In this document: positions 36,701 through 47,400 of the stretch, in pieces
Numbering within the stretch: position 1 is the stretch's first letter
Layout of the letters: every line of letters begins with the position of its first letter
DNA from: Bostrychus sinensis
Taxonomy: Eukaryota > Chordata > Actinopteri > Gobiiformes > Eleotridae
Length of the DNA stretch: 64,000 nt
Direction: 5' to 3'
NCBI GenBank assembly: GCA_020698575.1
Contig: CM036239.1
Span: 9,943,263-10,007,262, forward strand
Notes under the pieces: generated by a model
Databases searched by the model: none
Seen by the model: only the letters and a program-made list of their open reading frames with translations
Told to the model about the DNA's origin: nothing
Translations under genes and position numbers: made by a program

Positions 36701-39700
36701 CTACCCTGCAAAAGTTTCTCAAGTAAATATAACTTGTTACTACCCCCTGTGGTTCTTAGTGTATGATGTTTCACTCTTTTAGTTGGCTGAAAATGCAGGC
36801 ATAAAAAACATGTGAAAATAACAGTCCCTATGTTCAGATTAAAGGGCCCCCCTCCTGCTCTCGAGGGCCCTCTGGCTGTGAACACCCGTCTGCAGAAGGG
36901 CTACAGGTTATTCAGTGGAAAACTACACGGACCTGAATCTTTCACTGCTGATGAACAAGGTGAGAGGAGTTCTCAAACCTTAAATCTAAAGTCTTTTTGA
37001 TGATCACCTAAAGATACAGATTGTATTACATGCGGCGTGGTATAAAATGTCTAAAATCTGCACATGCATTTTTGTGTTTTAGGCAATGTGTACACTGGCA
37101 CTGTGGATGGTAAGCTGTGGAGGATTGGCCCAGATGACAGCCTTACTCTACTCACTGAGATGGGACAAAATCTACCAGAATGTGGTTTGTGTCATTCTGT
37201 CCTTTACTATATTTTATACTTTATTTTATTTTTTATTTATATTTTATCGTTATTTAAGACATTGAAATACTGTACTTCTGTTTGCTATTACTACATCCTT
37301 AACACTGACACATCAAAAATAGCCAGAAAAGTCTATTTTTTTTGGAACTGAGATGTTTTTTTAAACCCTTTAAGAAAAAAATAAAAATAAATAAAAATCC
37401 ATATAATTTTGTTTCTGAGATTTTTTTGGTATCACATGTGATACATTGGGCGATTTCGGCAACTTTAAGCTCATGACAATGTTAACTTTAGATACAAAAA
37501 CACATTTTACCCATAACATTTAGACCAGGGGTGTCCAAACTATGGCCCGGGGGCCAAATGCGGCCCGCAGACTATTCTTTATTGGCCCTCGGGCTTCATT
37601 CACAATTGGCCCAAATTGCCACAGGTAGCACTGTTCACTGCAAGGTTGGAAGTGCAGGTAAAAAACTTGATTTGTGTGAGATGTTTCTGGCATTAAGAAG
37701 AAAAAAAAAAGAAGGAAATTAGTGTTTGGTGTCGCCAAAAACAAAATAAAACAAAAAAACAAAAAAACCCATACTATGTGCTGGTGCCAAGCTCGGATAA
37801 CTGTGGGGTTGTAGAAGGGGGTCAAGAGTAAAACAAATCAATAAAAACATCCATAAGAATGATTAACTATGAAGATCCCTGAAGGAAAGTGAATATCTTG
37901 TTTTGTGGTGATTCAAAATATGGCGCCTTCGACTGAGTGGCCCTCCTGCACATACATTTTTCAGTATGTGGCCCCCAAGGGAAAAAGTTTGGACAACCCT
38001 GATTTAGACTATATAGAACATTTCAGAAAATGTTTCTCTTTGCTGTTGTTTTTTCTATATAACTTTTTGCATCCTTTTTATATCTTTTGGTGGTAGGCAG
38101 AAAAACAGTTCCTGTCCTTGTTTAGGCAAAGGTGCACCTTACATTTATCACAGTAGACATGTGAGAAGTGATTGCCGGTGCAGTGCATGCATCTCTGTCT
38201 TGTTTCCCATGTTGGAAAATGATCGATGCCATCCCTTCTTACATCAAGAGGCACACTGCAGCTTGGCCTTTTATGGGGCGGTGTTTTATTGATAAATTAG
38301 AGGTCTCAGAAACTCAAGTAGCGACTATACAAATGGTTTTCTATGGTTAATCTAGTGTAATGATATGTAATAAAGCATATGTTCACATTTCTCTACAGGG
38401 ATATAGCTTTACAATAATGTTAACACTATCATAAAAGTTCAGTTTGTTTGTTTACAGGCAGCAGTCCTGACTTTGAACCTGTGTGTGGTCGTCCTCACGG
38501 TATACGCTTGGACCGAGGTGGTCAGCTGATAGTTGCTGACTCGTATTTTGGGCTGCACAGCGTGGACCCGCAGACAGGAGAGAAGACTCTGCTCCTGTCC
38601 AATTCACAAGGTTGGAAGTGTTGTACTTGTAGGTGATGATGGATTGTATTTAATAAATGACTAATGAATTCTTCTGTCACCCAAAGGCGCAAATGGTGTT
38701 CCCTTTGCTTTTTTAAATGGCCTGGAGATTTCTTCAAAAACTGGTGTAATTTATTTCACTGACTCGTCAAGCCGCTGGGGCCGCAGACATGTTAAACTGG
38801 AGGTAAAACTAATTAGCTCCAAAATGCCACACAGATTTGCCAAATTGTCCCCTTAGAGTTATAGGGTTCTATCTGCATTCTGAGTAGTTTTGAGATATTT
38901 AGGTTTAAAGTTTTGACCATAAAAATAGCAAAACTGACATGAGGAACACATCTCTTTAATACATGGAAATTAAAGGCACTTTAAAGAGATTGTAAATGTA
39001 TAATTTCAAAATCTTTGAAACTTCTGAGGTGGGATTTTTGAGAACTGGTCATTCGCTGATAATTCTGACTACCCAGTTGGAATTATAAGGTTCTATCTTA
39101 CAAAACATAAAATAAAATGCGATACACTTTGACAACAGCCTATTTAAAGTAGAATTTATTGGCATGTGATGGTTAACATGTTATACTTTAATGTTTACCA
39201 CATTATACTTTTTTATACTATGTTTATACTTTTACAATGTAAACATAATATATAGACTACAGTTAAGTTATTCGCTACACTTTTTATATTTTCAGATATA
39301 TTATATTTTCGCAAACTCCTGACCGATAAAAAAAACTAGCCTTCTTTGGTGTCTGTTCTAAAGTTGAGCTCCAAATTAAGGTTTGATATTGCAGATAGAA
39401 GTTTTTATTTCCCCATATAAACCCCCCCACAATACTTTTGCATGCTCAGGTTTTCAGTTTTTCTGTCATACGTCTTATTTTCTTCACAATAAAAAATATT
39501 TTGCATCTTCATAGTTATTTATGTGATGTAGAGTGAACAATGATCCATTTAAGAATAATAAGAATAAGAAAACCTTTATTAGTCCCTCAGTGGGGAAAAA
39601 CTCCTGGCTGTAGGACAACAATAAAGGAAAAATGCTAAGGGGGATGAATACTTTTGTAAGCCACTGTATATAACTAAATTGTCACAAAAATATCAGATAG

Positions 39701-41384
39701 AACCCCATAATTCAGGGACGAAATCAGTGCTGTTTTTATGTGTTGCTTGGCTCATGTAACTGGAGCACAACAGTCAACTTGAGAAGCAACTGAAACTGTG
39801 ATGTTTTGAGGTGATTGAGCTGAACAATCTGGGCCGTCTCCTCTCCTTTGATCCTCAAACGGGACAAGTGCGTGTCCTGCTGGACTCCCTGTACATGCCC
39901 AATGGCATCGCGCTTTCTCCAGAGGAGGACTTCCTGCTGTTGGCAGAGACCAGCATTGGCCGCATTCTAAAGTAAAAACATCTACGTCACAAACAAATCA
40001 ACTTGATATGAAAAAGAAAATTATAAAAGTGTTCCTCTCTTTCAGATACTGGCTGAAAGGTGACAAGGCTGGTGCCAAGGAGGTCATCATGGATAACATG
40101 ATTGGTTACCCTGACAACATCCGCCTTAGCGACCACGGAACATTCCTCGTTGGCATAACAACGCCTCGCTTTCGGAAGTTCATGCCTCCCTTCCTGGACA
40201 TGATTGCTCCGTACCCTGCCATCAAACGTTTCCTGGCTAAAGTAAGTGAATATTATTTTTAGATTTTTTTTCATGTATTAGCAGTCCAAGGTTCTATTTT
40301 GCATTCAGGCCTTATTATTATTCAAGGCTGCTCTGAGACTAAACAGTATGAAATCTAAGAGCACAAGGCCAGAACATTTTAGTGAGATACACACAGTTTA
40401 ACCCACAAAGGATAGACTAAGTGAGGTAATTACTAAATTTTATATTTTTATATATTTTTTTATATTCATTTTTATATTCATTTTATATTGTATAGAAAAA
40501 CAAACAGAAAACCAACATAAAACACTATTTTAAGCAGTGATGGACAAAGTACTCAGCTTCATTACTTGAGTAAAAGTATAGATCCTCCTGGTGAAATATT
40601 ACTCCAATACAAGTAAAAGTTGCTAAGTCAAATTTTTACTTGAGTTAAAGTACTGGAGTATGGGCTTTCAAAAATACCTAAGTATAAAAACACTTTTTTT
40701 CCCCCACCACTATGTATTTCAAACAAGTGCAGGAAATGTGGGAATCAACATATAAAACCATAACAGCAAAAAGGAGCCATACATATTAGAAATAAGGCTG
40801 AGTATTATGATCTAATTGATTATTTTTAAATTGGTTTATTATAGAATCGTGCAAATAATGTTCAAAGCAAAAGATAAATCACTTCCAGATTGTGTCCAGA
40901 GGTTCTTTTTACTTCCTGCGAGCAAATATGCTCTCAAAAACTATACCTAAGTACAGTACTCAAGTAAATTTACTTTATTACTGTCTGCCTCTGATTTTAA
41001 GTACGTTTCTCTACAGTATAGATTATTAGATTATAGATTATTATTAAGATATCTATGTACTAATTGTAACTGGGGTCATCTTGTTTGTTTTTTGGTCTAA
41101 TCATGCACAGTGTTTATTTACAGCCAATGATCACTTGTTATACTTTTGAGCTAACCCGGGACTGTTTTGCTTGTGTGCAGGTCGTTCCTCTGAGCTGGTA
41201 TAACATACTCCTGCCCCGGTACGCTCTTGTCCTGGAACTGGGATTGGACGGGAATCTTTTGGGAACACTCCACGATCCTGAGGGCAGACTGACCTGGGCC
41301 ATCAGTGATGTCTTCCAGCACCGGGGCAGAACGTATCTGGGCAACACCGAGCTGCCCTTTCTGCCCGTGCTGGATACGTGGTAG
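33788..41384 (+). CDS. apmap: Adipocyte plasma membrane-associated protein-like (APMAP family)
   Basis: Nine coding exons: 33788-33789 (AT only), 35509-35598, 36838-36959, 37083-37184, 38458-38610, 38687-38802, 39811-39971, 40046-40241, 41181-41384, giving 381 residues. The favoured start is an ATG split by intron 1 (AT|G, good -3 A). An in-frame ATG at 33716, directly after a TGA and with a poor -3 T, would add 24 residues (405; human APMAP is 416). Residues 1-21 are a positively charged stub and hydrophobic helix (MFGKKSILVVVVAVAVG), a signal anchor, followed by SPIHPKP as in APMAP. The rest is the strictosidine-synthase-like six-bladed propeller: NTRLQKGYRLF, GPES, YTGTVDGKL, VCGRPHGIR, FVADAY-like IVADSYFGL, IYFTDSSSRW, MPNGIALSPEEDFLLLAET, GYPDNIR, LHDPEG and a C-terminal YLGNTELPFL. 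Vertebrate APMAP is a type II membrane protein with reported arylesterase activity. Divergence from mammalian APMAP suggests a fish paralogue, so the symbol is provisional. Confidence 0.85.
33893..34482. repeat. Interspersed repeat, 'TTGGTTTATTATAGAATCGTGCAAATAATG' family, copy 1
   Basis: This aligns with 40534-40995 over long blocks (GAGTTAAAGTA.TGGAGTATG, AAATTGGTTTATTATAGAA, GATTGTGTCCAGAGGTTC, TTTTTACTTCCTG). It ends with TACTCAAATAAATTTACTTTG, which echoes the ACTTAAGTAC repeats. It lies in apmap-like intron 1. Confidence 0.6.
34999..35403. repeat. Interspersed repeat with terminal GATATTGT strings, copy 2
   Basis: The segment begins AAGGCTGCACGATATGC and ends GCGATATATTGTATAGG. The middle (TTTTCATTAAAGGCTCTGG, CAGTGTAAATCTCTGTCAG) matches 461-775. 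It is non-coding and ends about 100 bp before the apmap-like exon 2. Confidence 0.55.
35810..36708. mobile_element. Non-autonomous element CAGGGTAGC...GCTACCCTG, copy 2, carrying a nested insertion
   Basis: The left end CAGGGTAGCCCC and the right end GGAGCTACCCTG are inverted. The left body (AAGGCCTTAAAAG, GTTCATCTAGGC) matches 18012-18529. A separate palindromic element (36076-36556) interrupts it, so the outer element is older. No target duplication could be recognised. It ends about 130 bp before the apmap-like exon 3. Confidence 0.6.
36076..36556. mobile_element. Palindromic (fold-back) MITE
   Basis: The outer ends are CACTGTTAAAAAAA and TTTTTTTACAGTG. Long inverted arms follow: GTTTTGGGGCCAACTCAAAA at about 36135 against its complement near 36470, and ACAGCCAACTTACTATCC at about 36238 against GGATAGTAAGTTGGCTGT near 36343. 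The transcript could fold into a hairpin of over 300 nt. No coding capacity. Confidence 0.8.
37526..38001. mobile_element. hAT element with intact 8-bp target duplication
   Basis: The terminal inverted repeats CAGGGGTGTCCAAAC and GTTTGGACAACCCTG match at 14 of 15 positions. The identical octamer ATTTAGAC flanks both sides (37518-37525 and 38002-38009). The 476-bp interior starts GGCCCGGGGGCCAAATGCGG and is non-coding. It sits in apmap-like intron 4. Confidence 0.9.
38803..39810. other. apmap-like intron 6, including a minus-strand LINE tail
   Basis: The intron is AT-rich with no exon. At 39551-39600 the plus strand reads AAGAATAAGAAAACCTTTATTAGTCCCTCAG, the reverse complement of a LINE 3' tail (CTGAGGGACTAATAAAGG followed by TTCTTATTCTT). 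This is assigned from resemblance to fish LINE 3' ends only. Confidence 0.4.
40534..40995. repeat. Interspersed repeat, 'TTGGTTTATTATAGAATCGTGC' family, copy 2
   Basis: This is the sister of 33893-34482, opening GTGATGGACAAAGTACTCA and closing TACAGTACTCAAGTAAATTTAC. A short fragment with related AGTACTCAAGTA words lies at 35646-35760. It lies in apmap-like intron 8. Confidence 0.6.
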
Positions 41385-41677
41385 GAGAGGAGAAAAATAC
41401 TGCACTTCTGAATGGACTGAAGCACACTTGAGGCTGTTCACTTTTATTCTCTCGAGAGCTCCCTACTTAGACGAAATGCCTTTACAGTTCACGTGGATTG
41501 GGCAGAGCTTGAACTTGGATGTTGTCAGGTTAAAATAACTACTGTTGATACTACTGCTGATGAAAAGGTTAATGTTATTTTGTATAGCTTTATCAAAACA
41601 TAGTGCTGTCAGTGTTATTAATGAAAAACAATTCTAACAACAGTTTAAATTACATTTTTTGTGCTTTTTAAGACTTT

Positions 41678-41683
41678 AATAAA
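41678..41683 (+). terminator. Candidate poly(A) signal of the apmap-like gene
   Basis: AATAAA lies about 295 bp after the TAG at 41382-41384, with TTTT-rich sequence around it and no earlier canonical hexamer seen. Confidence 0.5.
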
Positions 41684-41819
41684 TATTTTAAATCTTAGCA
41701 TAGAGGTTTTATTTTGATAAGGTGCCTGTCATAAGAGAATTTATTTTCTTCTGCCCATTCTTGTTAGGAGTTCCTCTAAGCTTAGCAACTATGAGCCTGA
41801 GACGGGGTACACCCTAGAC

Positions 41820-42560
41820 CAGTGGTTCCAAACCTTTTTGGTTTTGTGCACCCCAGGACCTGATCTAGTCTTAGTTTAGTTTTGATTTTAGGCATGGTTT
41901 AGTCCTGGTTTAGACTTTGTTTAGACCTAATTAATTTAATTCTGGTTTAAACCTGGTTTGTTGCTGGTTTAGTCCTAATTTAGTCTTAGTTTAGTTCTGG
42001 TTTTAGTCTTGGTTTGGCCTGGTTTAGACTTGGTTTAGACCTACTTTAGTTCTGGTTTAGAGCTGATTTGTTCCTGGTTCAGTTCTGGTTTAGTCCTGGA
42101 TTAGTCCAGGTTTAGAACTAGTTTAGTTCTGGTTTTAGACCTGGTTTAGTCCTTGGTTTAGTCCCTGTTTTGTCCTTCTTTAGAGTCCTGGTTTAGACTT
42201 TGTTTAGACCTAGTTTAAACCTGGTTTGTTGCTGATTTAGTCCTAATTTAGTCTTGGTTTAGTCCTGGTTTAGTTCTGGTTTTAGTCTTGGTTTGATCTG
42301 GTTTAGACTTGGTTTAGACCTACTTTAATTCTGGTTTAGAGCTGATTTGTTCCTGGTTCAGTTCTGGTTTTAGACCTGGTTTAGTCCTTGGTTTAGTCCC
42401 TGTTTTGTCCTTCTTTAGAGTCCCATCCCTCTGTATAGTCCTGGGTTAGTCCTGATTTAGGTTTAGTCTTTGAAAGCCAGACATATAAAGGTCCTTCGAA
42501 CTCCCTGTAATGCGCTCATGTACCCCTAGGGGTCCCTGTACCTCTGGTTGGGAAACACTG
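41820..42560. mobile_element. hAT-like element carrying a GGTTTAG minisatellite
   Basis: The ends CAGTGGTTCCAAACC and GGTTGGGAAACACTG form an inverted repeat (13 of 15). The flanks (GAGACGGGGTACACCCTAGAC on the left, TGACCAGTTAGTTGCAGGGCC on the right) read as two halves of one older teleost repeat, so the element probably inserted into it. The flanking octamers match poorly. Almost all of the interior is tandem GGTTTAG-type repeat. Confidence 0.6.
41860..42470. repeat. (TCCTGGTTTAG)n minisatellite with higher-order duplication
   Basis: Degenerate 11-12-bp units (GTCCTGGTTTA, GACTTGGTTTA, GTTCTGGTTTA) are repeated throughout. A larger order is visible: the block starting TAGACTTTGTTTAGACCTA at 41911 recurs at 42194, and TGTCCTTCTTTAGAG at 42171 recurs at 42406. 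The second block is therefore about 48 bp shorter. Confidence 0.85.
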
Positions 42561-43012
42561 CCAATGACCAGTTAGTTGCAGGGCCAAGATTACCTTGCAC
42601 AGCAAACTAGATTCTCTGAAAATATTTATTCCAGCTTTTGCCAGGTTAGGGTCAAGACTAACATACAATCATTCACTCTCATATTCTCTCAGGGCAATAT
42701 AGCTTCTGTAATTTACCTATACATACTTGTATATGGTGAGAGGAAAGGAGAGTAAAAACTATTACTGAACATGTATATTGTCTTTATTTGGACAAAAGCA
42801 CAAGCAAAAAATTCAACACATCAAAATTATTCCGAAAAATAGACGTCAAAACAACAAAGTAGTTCTGACAGAAAGTGCATCAGTGAAATGAAACAAAGTG
42901 ACCAGTCTGAAATGTAATGTAACTATTGTATGTCCTGGAGTCTGAACTTAAAGACCACAGCAATGAAATGTCAGTGTTTAAACTTTCTAATGTGACTTAA
43001 ACTGTGACAAAG

Positions 43013-43490
43013 GAACACTTTTGGATCATAACCAGGTTGAAAATAGTGCGTCAGAATGCAAAAATTAGAAACTGGAGGAAGAGACAAAAATTAAAGAGTA
43101 GGCAGTTTATTGAAAACTGCTTTAATCTATCAGGCTGTTTATCGACTGATCAAGAGTTTAAAACCATAGCCTTAAAAAGCTCCATTGGTCCACTGAAGGA
43201 AAAACGCACCAGGACCACCCAGGTTACATTTTTTCTCATCAGAGAACAAAATTTGTTTCCATCTTTCACCGAACCCATGTTTGGTGCTCCCAGGCAAAGT
43301 CCAAAGGAGAAAATTTGTGGCTTGGGAGGAGACGTTGCATTAGAAGCTTTAGATCAGCTGACTTTAGATAAGCCTGTTTACTTTTAATGCAGTTTTCAAT
43401 AAATTATCTACTCTCTATTTGTTTTTCTAGTTTCTTCTTTTTACAATTTGAACCTCTACTTACAACCTGGTTAGGTTCCAAAAGTGCAAA
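43013..43490 (-). mobile_element. DNA transposon fragment with ~100-bp inverted repeats and Tc1-like relic
   Basis: The left arm (43013-43120) is the inverse of the right arm (43389-43490): both read GCAGTTTTCAATAAA, then CTACTCT, AGTTTCT, CAACCTGGTTA and CCAAAAGTG in the same order. Between them the minus strand contains WKQILFSDEKKCNLGGPG, which resembles the Tc1 transposase motif around the second catalytic aspartate (W..ilFSDEKkFnldGPDg). The plus-strand 127-codon frame at 43004-43387 is its antisense. It lies between the apmap-like gene and gns. Confidence 0.6.
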
Positions 43491-44471
43491 ATGCAAATAT
43501 TTGTAATTTTTCTCCCGGTCTTTTTGCTCTGGACTGTATTGTCCATTAACAGCAGTAACAGCCATGGTTGATTTACAAGCAACATCTTTTTAAGGTTATC
43601 AGAGAGGAAGATATTTTGTTTTTAAACATTCAACTGACTCTGACTTTAGCCACGTCTGTTTGCAGTCTCTAAAACACGGCTAAGCTACTTATTAGTCTGC
43701 ACAAATTAGACTGACATTTGGAAATACCAATTATTGTTAATGTGCAAAGGAGATGGTAATGGAGTTAAATAACAACTGAAAATACAAATACATATAAAAC
43801 ATCTGTAATCAATGAATAAACTTAAATACAACAACAAAATCCCATACAGTCTGAATGAAAAATATCAGCTTTAAAATAGATGATAATGTCTCAAGCGATT
43901 AAAAGTCTAAATGTTGGTGGATTTTTCCATTCATTTTAAGAGTAGTTTTGCTGACAGTAACGTTGCAAAAAATTAACTTAAAGATTTTTTTATTTTTTTT
44001 TCATTCTGTTCAGTCCTTTTATAAAATTTCTAATGAATCATCTTCGCATTTTGAGGAATTTACTGACAGGTACGTATTAATCAGGAAGGCATTGCTATGA
44101 TGCATTTCATGTAGATGTTGATCAAATAAACTAATTAATAAGCTATAATAACCATAGGCACCATGTGGTCAACTGGGTAACTAAAAAAGAACAAAAATGG
44201 ACTGGAATTAGTAAAAAAGAAGAAAAAATTTTTTTTTAGTTTAGTTATTAGAAAGGTATGATTTTTAGATTAGTATAGGATATTTACCCTGAACAAACAC
44301 ACCAAAATACAATTCCTGATATGGCTGTACCTAATCCCTTATACAGCCAGTACTTCCAGACTGGGTCTAGGGCCAAAATAAGGCAACTACAGCAGGAAAA
44401 TGTGAATTAGTAAATTATCAGGCCAACACTTCTTCCATTGTGATCCCTCTGTTCTTCTTCTTCATCAGTTC
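43491..44471. other. Spacer and presumptive gns 3' untranslated region
   Basis: AT-rich sequence with no coding signal. gns is transcribed from the right, so its 3' untranslated region should occupy the right part. TTTATT near 43989 is AATAAA on the minus strand and a possible poly(A) signal, but it lies in a T-run and is weak evidence. Confidence 0.4.
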
Positions 44472-47400
44472 TTATTTCATTTTTTGTCTTTGTCTACTAT
44501 GTTGCCAACTATGGTTGATAAACATTTGTCTGGGATCAAATTTATATCTGGGAAGAGAAAAAGAGTTTCAATAGGTGTTTTTAAGTAATTTAAGCCACAT
44601 TAAATTATGGCCATTTAATTTTTATTGAACAATGTAAAATAAGTGTAAGAGTATAGAACAAACCTTGGATCATATACACCAGGAGTCCGACATGACTGTC
44701 CTGAACAGGACTGCAGTATCATCAGCCGTCGGTTCATCTTTTCGAGAACTTCTTGTTCAATGCTCTTTGCTATGTTGCTCAATTGAAATGGGTCTGCTGT
44801 TATGTTGTACACTTCTACAAACACCTAAGAGAAACATTTTGATGAGAAAGTAAACAGGTCTGTCTGCCGGTCTTTTTAATCTGCTATTTTAGTAAAAAGC
44901 AAATAAAGAAAAAAACCTCATTGTCATCAAACTCGCAGTACTGCAAGTCTGGGGATGGGGCAATGGTTCGCACACAGGCATAGGTGTTGTTGTAGGAGTC
45001 CTCACACACACAGTCTGGGAAACACTCCTAAATGGTTACAGAAGGTTTTTTATTTTATATTTTCTGTGAATATGTGAATTTATTATCTCTAGTATGTAGA
45101 TTAAGTAAAAATCTGCTCTCTCATACCGATACTCCTGGTCCCAGTAAAGGGCAGGCAGGATCTGACACATTGCTTCCCTCTCCTTCATACTCCACCAGGA
45201 TGTCTGTTCTCCAGCTGCTGCTGTTCATCGTACCCTCCTGTTAGACAAAATGAGATCCACTGGACAGTTAAGTTTTTGACAGAGTGTAGAAAGCAAAAGG
45301 CAAATGATCTTTCTATAATAAGTATCTAACCATTATGGGCAGAAAGGACATGCCATCCATCTGTGTCTTGCTAAAATTGTAACCAGCAATATCCAGGATG
45401 GTAGGACCAAGGTCGACATTGGCCACCAGCATCTACCAATTGATGAAATTATGAATTATGAATTAGACTCATGAAATACTGGCATAGTAAGCAATCCAAT
45501 GAGACAGCTTCCACAAAAAATATTTATGTGTGTACCTTACTGGTCTGATTTGGCTTAATCTGTGGACCTCTGACCATGAGAGGAACTCTGATATCAAAGT
45601 CATACAGCTGCCTCTTATCCAAAGGAAGAGAGAACTGCCCTAGAAGACATGATATAAAACATGACGTTTGATAAATTATTTTAAATGTACTCCACCAGCC
45701 CAAATACAGAAATACAGCCTCTATGAGGAGAATACATGTATTTACTAACCTGTGTGATAACCGTTGTCAGATGTAAAGAAGACATAGGTATTGGCCAGTT
45801 CACCTCTGACCTCTAATTGTTTTAATATTTTCTCAACAAGGTCATCCACTGACAGCAGAGTGGTCCACCTTCAGGGCAAGAGAACATGCATTTTAATTGT
45901 GCGCCAGAACAAGTTAATCATTTTAAGGAACTACAACAAACCGTTTCCTGAAAGCATCATCTAAAAACTGGATAGAGGAGTTGCTCATAGGAGTTTTTGC
46001 CTGTCTGATTAACCAGTGTTTGTCCTGAAGAACCAGCAGAATTAAAATTAGGCATATGGTTGCAGCAACTCATGATGCATTATGTGACTTTTGAATGTCA
46101 ATGTGAGCCATGAATATGACACTACCTTTCCGTGGATGTTGAAATTTGGGTCTCTGGGAGCTTTGGTTGTGTTGAACTTATCCTGATACTGGGGGGCTGC
46201 TGTCCAAGGAGAGTGAGGAGCTGGCACTGACACCATCATAAAAAACGGCTGGAAGTTTGATTTATACTGGAGAAAGTCTAGAGACATGTTGGCCTAAACA
46301 AAGAATGAAAGGATAGGTTCAATTGGATAATATGTTAAAATATTACTGAAATGTGTACATAAATTAAATTACTCACCAGTACATCTGTCAGATAATCTTT
46401 GCTATAGTCTGATCCATGTTTCTGGGCTTTTCCATTCACAGACAGGGTGTAGTTGTAGTATTTGGAGTTCTTCTCCTAAAATTAGGTGTAACATACACAA
46501 AAGTTTAGGTCTAACTTTCCTGATCTAGACTTCTCCTAGTTCTTTTTATCAGAAAAAAAATATCCCATGTACAATGTCAATATAGCATGAAATCTAACTT
46601 CCATGTGATGCAAACATATTTGCAGTCTTCAAAGGCAAATTTGGCACAAATATGACACTAATATGTTTTTTTTAATTCATTATTTTTAAGACTAGAAGAT
46701 ACTGTGATAATCTCCATTGACCACAATATCATTCTTACTAACACAGTTAACTAACATTATTTTTAAAGCCTGCTGAGGACTCAAAAGACAACTGGACTAT
46801 GTACAGATTTTACATTCTGCCTGTTTAGTACAGAGTAGGGTGACCACCTCAAACAATACTAAAAGGGGGACGAGTGGGACGGACTCAAAGTTTTGCGTAC
46901 ATATCTAACCTCACTTAGATAAAGATACAGCTGCTACAGTTTAAAGTCTATAAAACATCTGATATGAAGTTTTTTTCATCACCAAAAACAAACATTTTGC
47001 AAAGCAATGTCTTTACTAAATCAATTTATAAAAATGAATTCCAGCTGCCACCATGGAGAGAGGCTTTTTCCTAAAACACAGGGGCAGCAAAACAACAACC
47101 TTGAATTTCAACCCAAAGACACGAGACGCCCTCAAATATTTATTCCACATTTGAAACCTTTCTGAAAAGTTTGTACAGTATGTATTAGTTCTCATCTTGC
47201 ATAAATTTCTGCATTGTCAGAAGAGATCAGCCTGTGGCACTGCTCAGGAAGCCCATGTTGCTCTGATAGGAGCCTTCAGCTTATCTGTGAACCCCATAGA
47301 TTCTCTTTAAATCATATCCTATTTTCTAGCTGCAGCAGTCCATGTATCAGTAGTCAGACAATGAACTACATTATCCAACTGTGTCCAACAAAAATAAATT

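Noticed and set aside
43004..43387. 127-codon plus-strand open frame
   Set aside because: It lies inside an inverted-repeat element and is antisense to a Tc1-like relic on the minus strand; it has no domain of its own.
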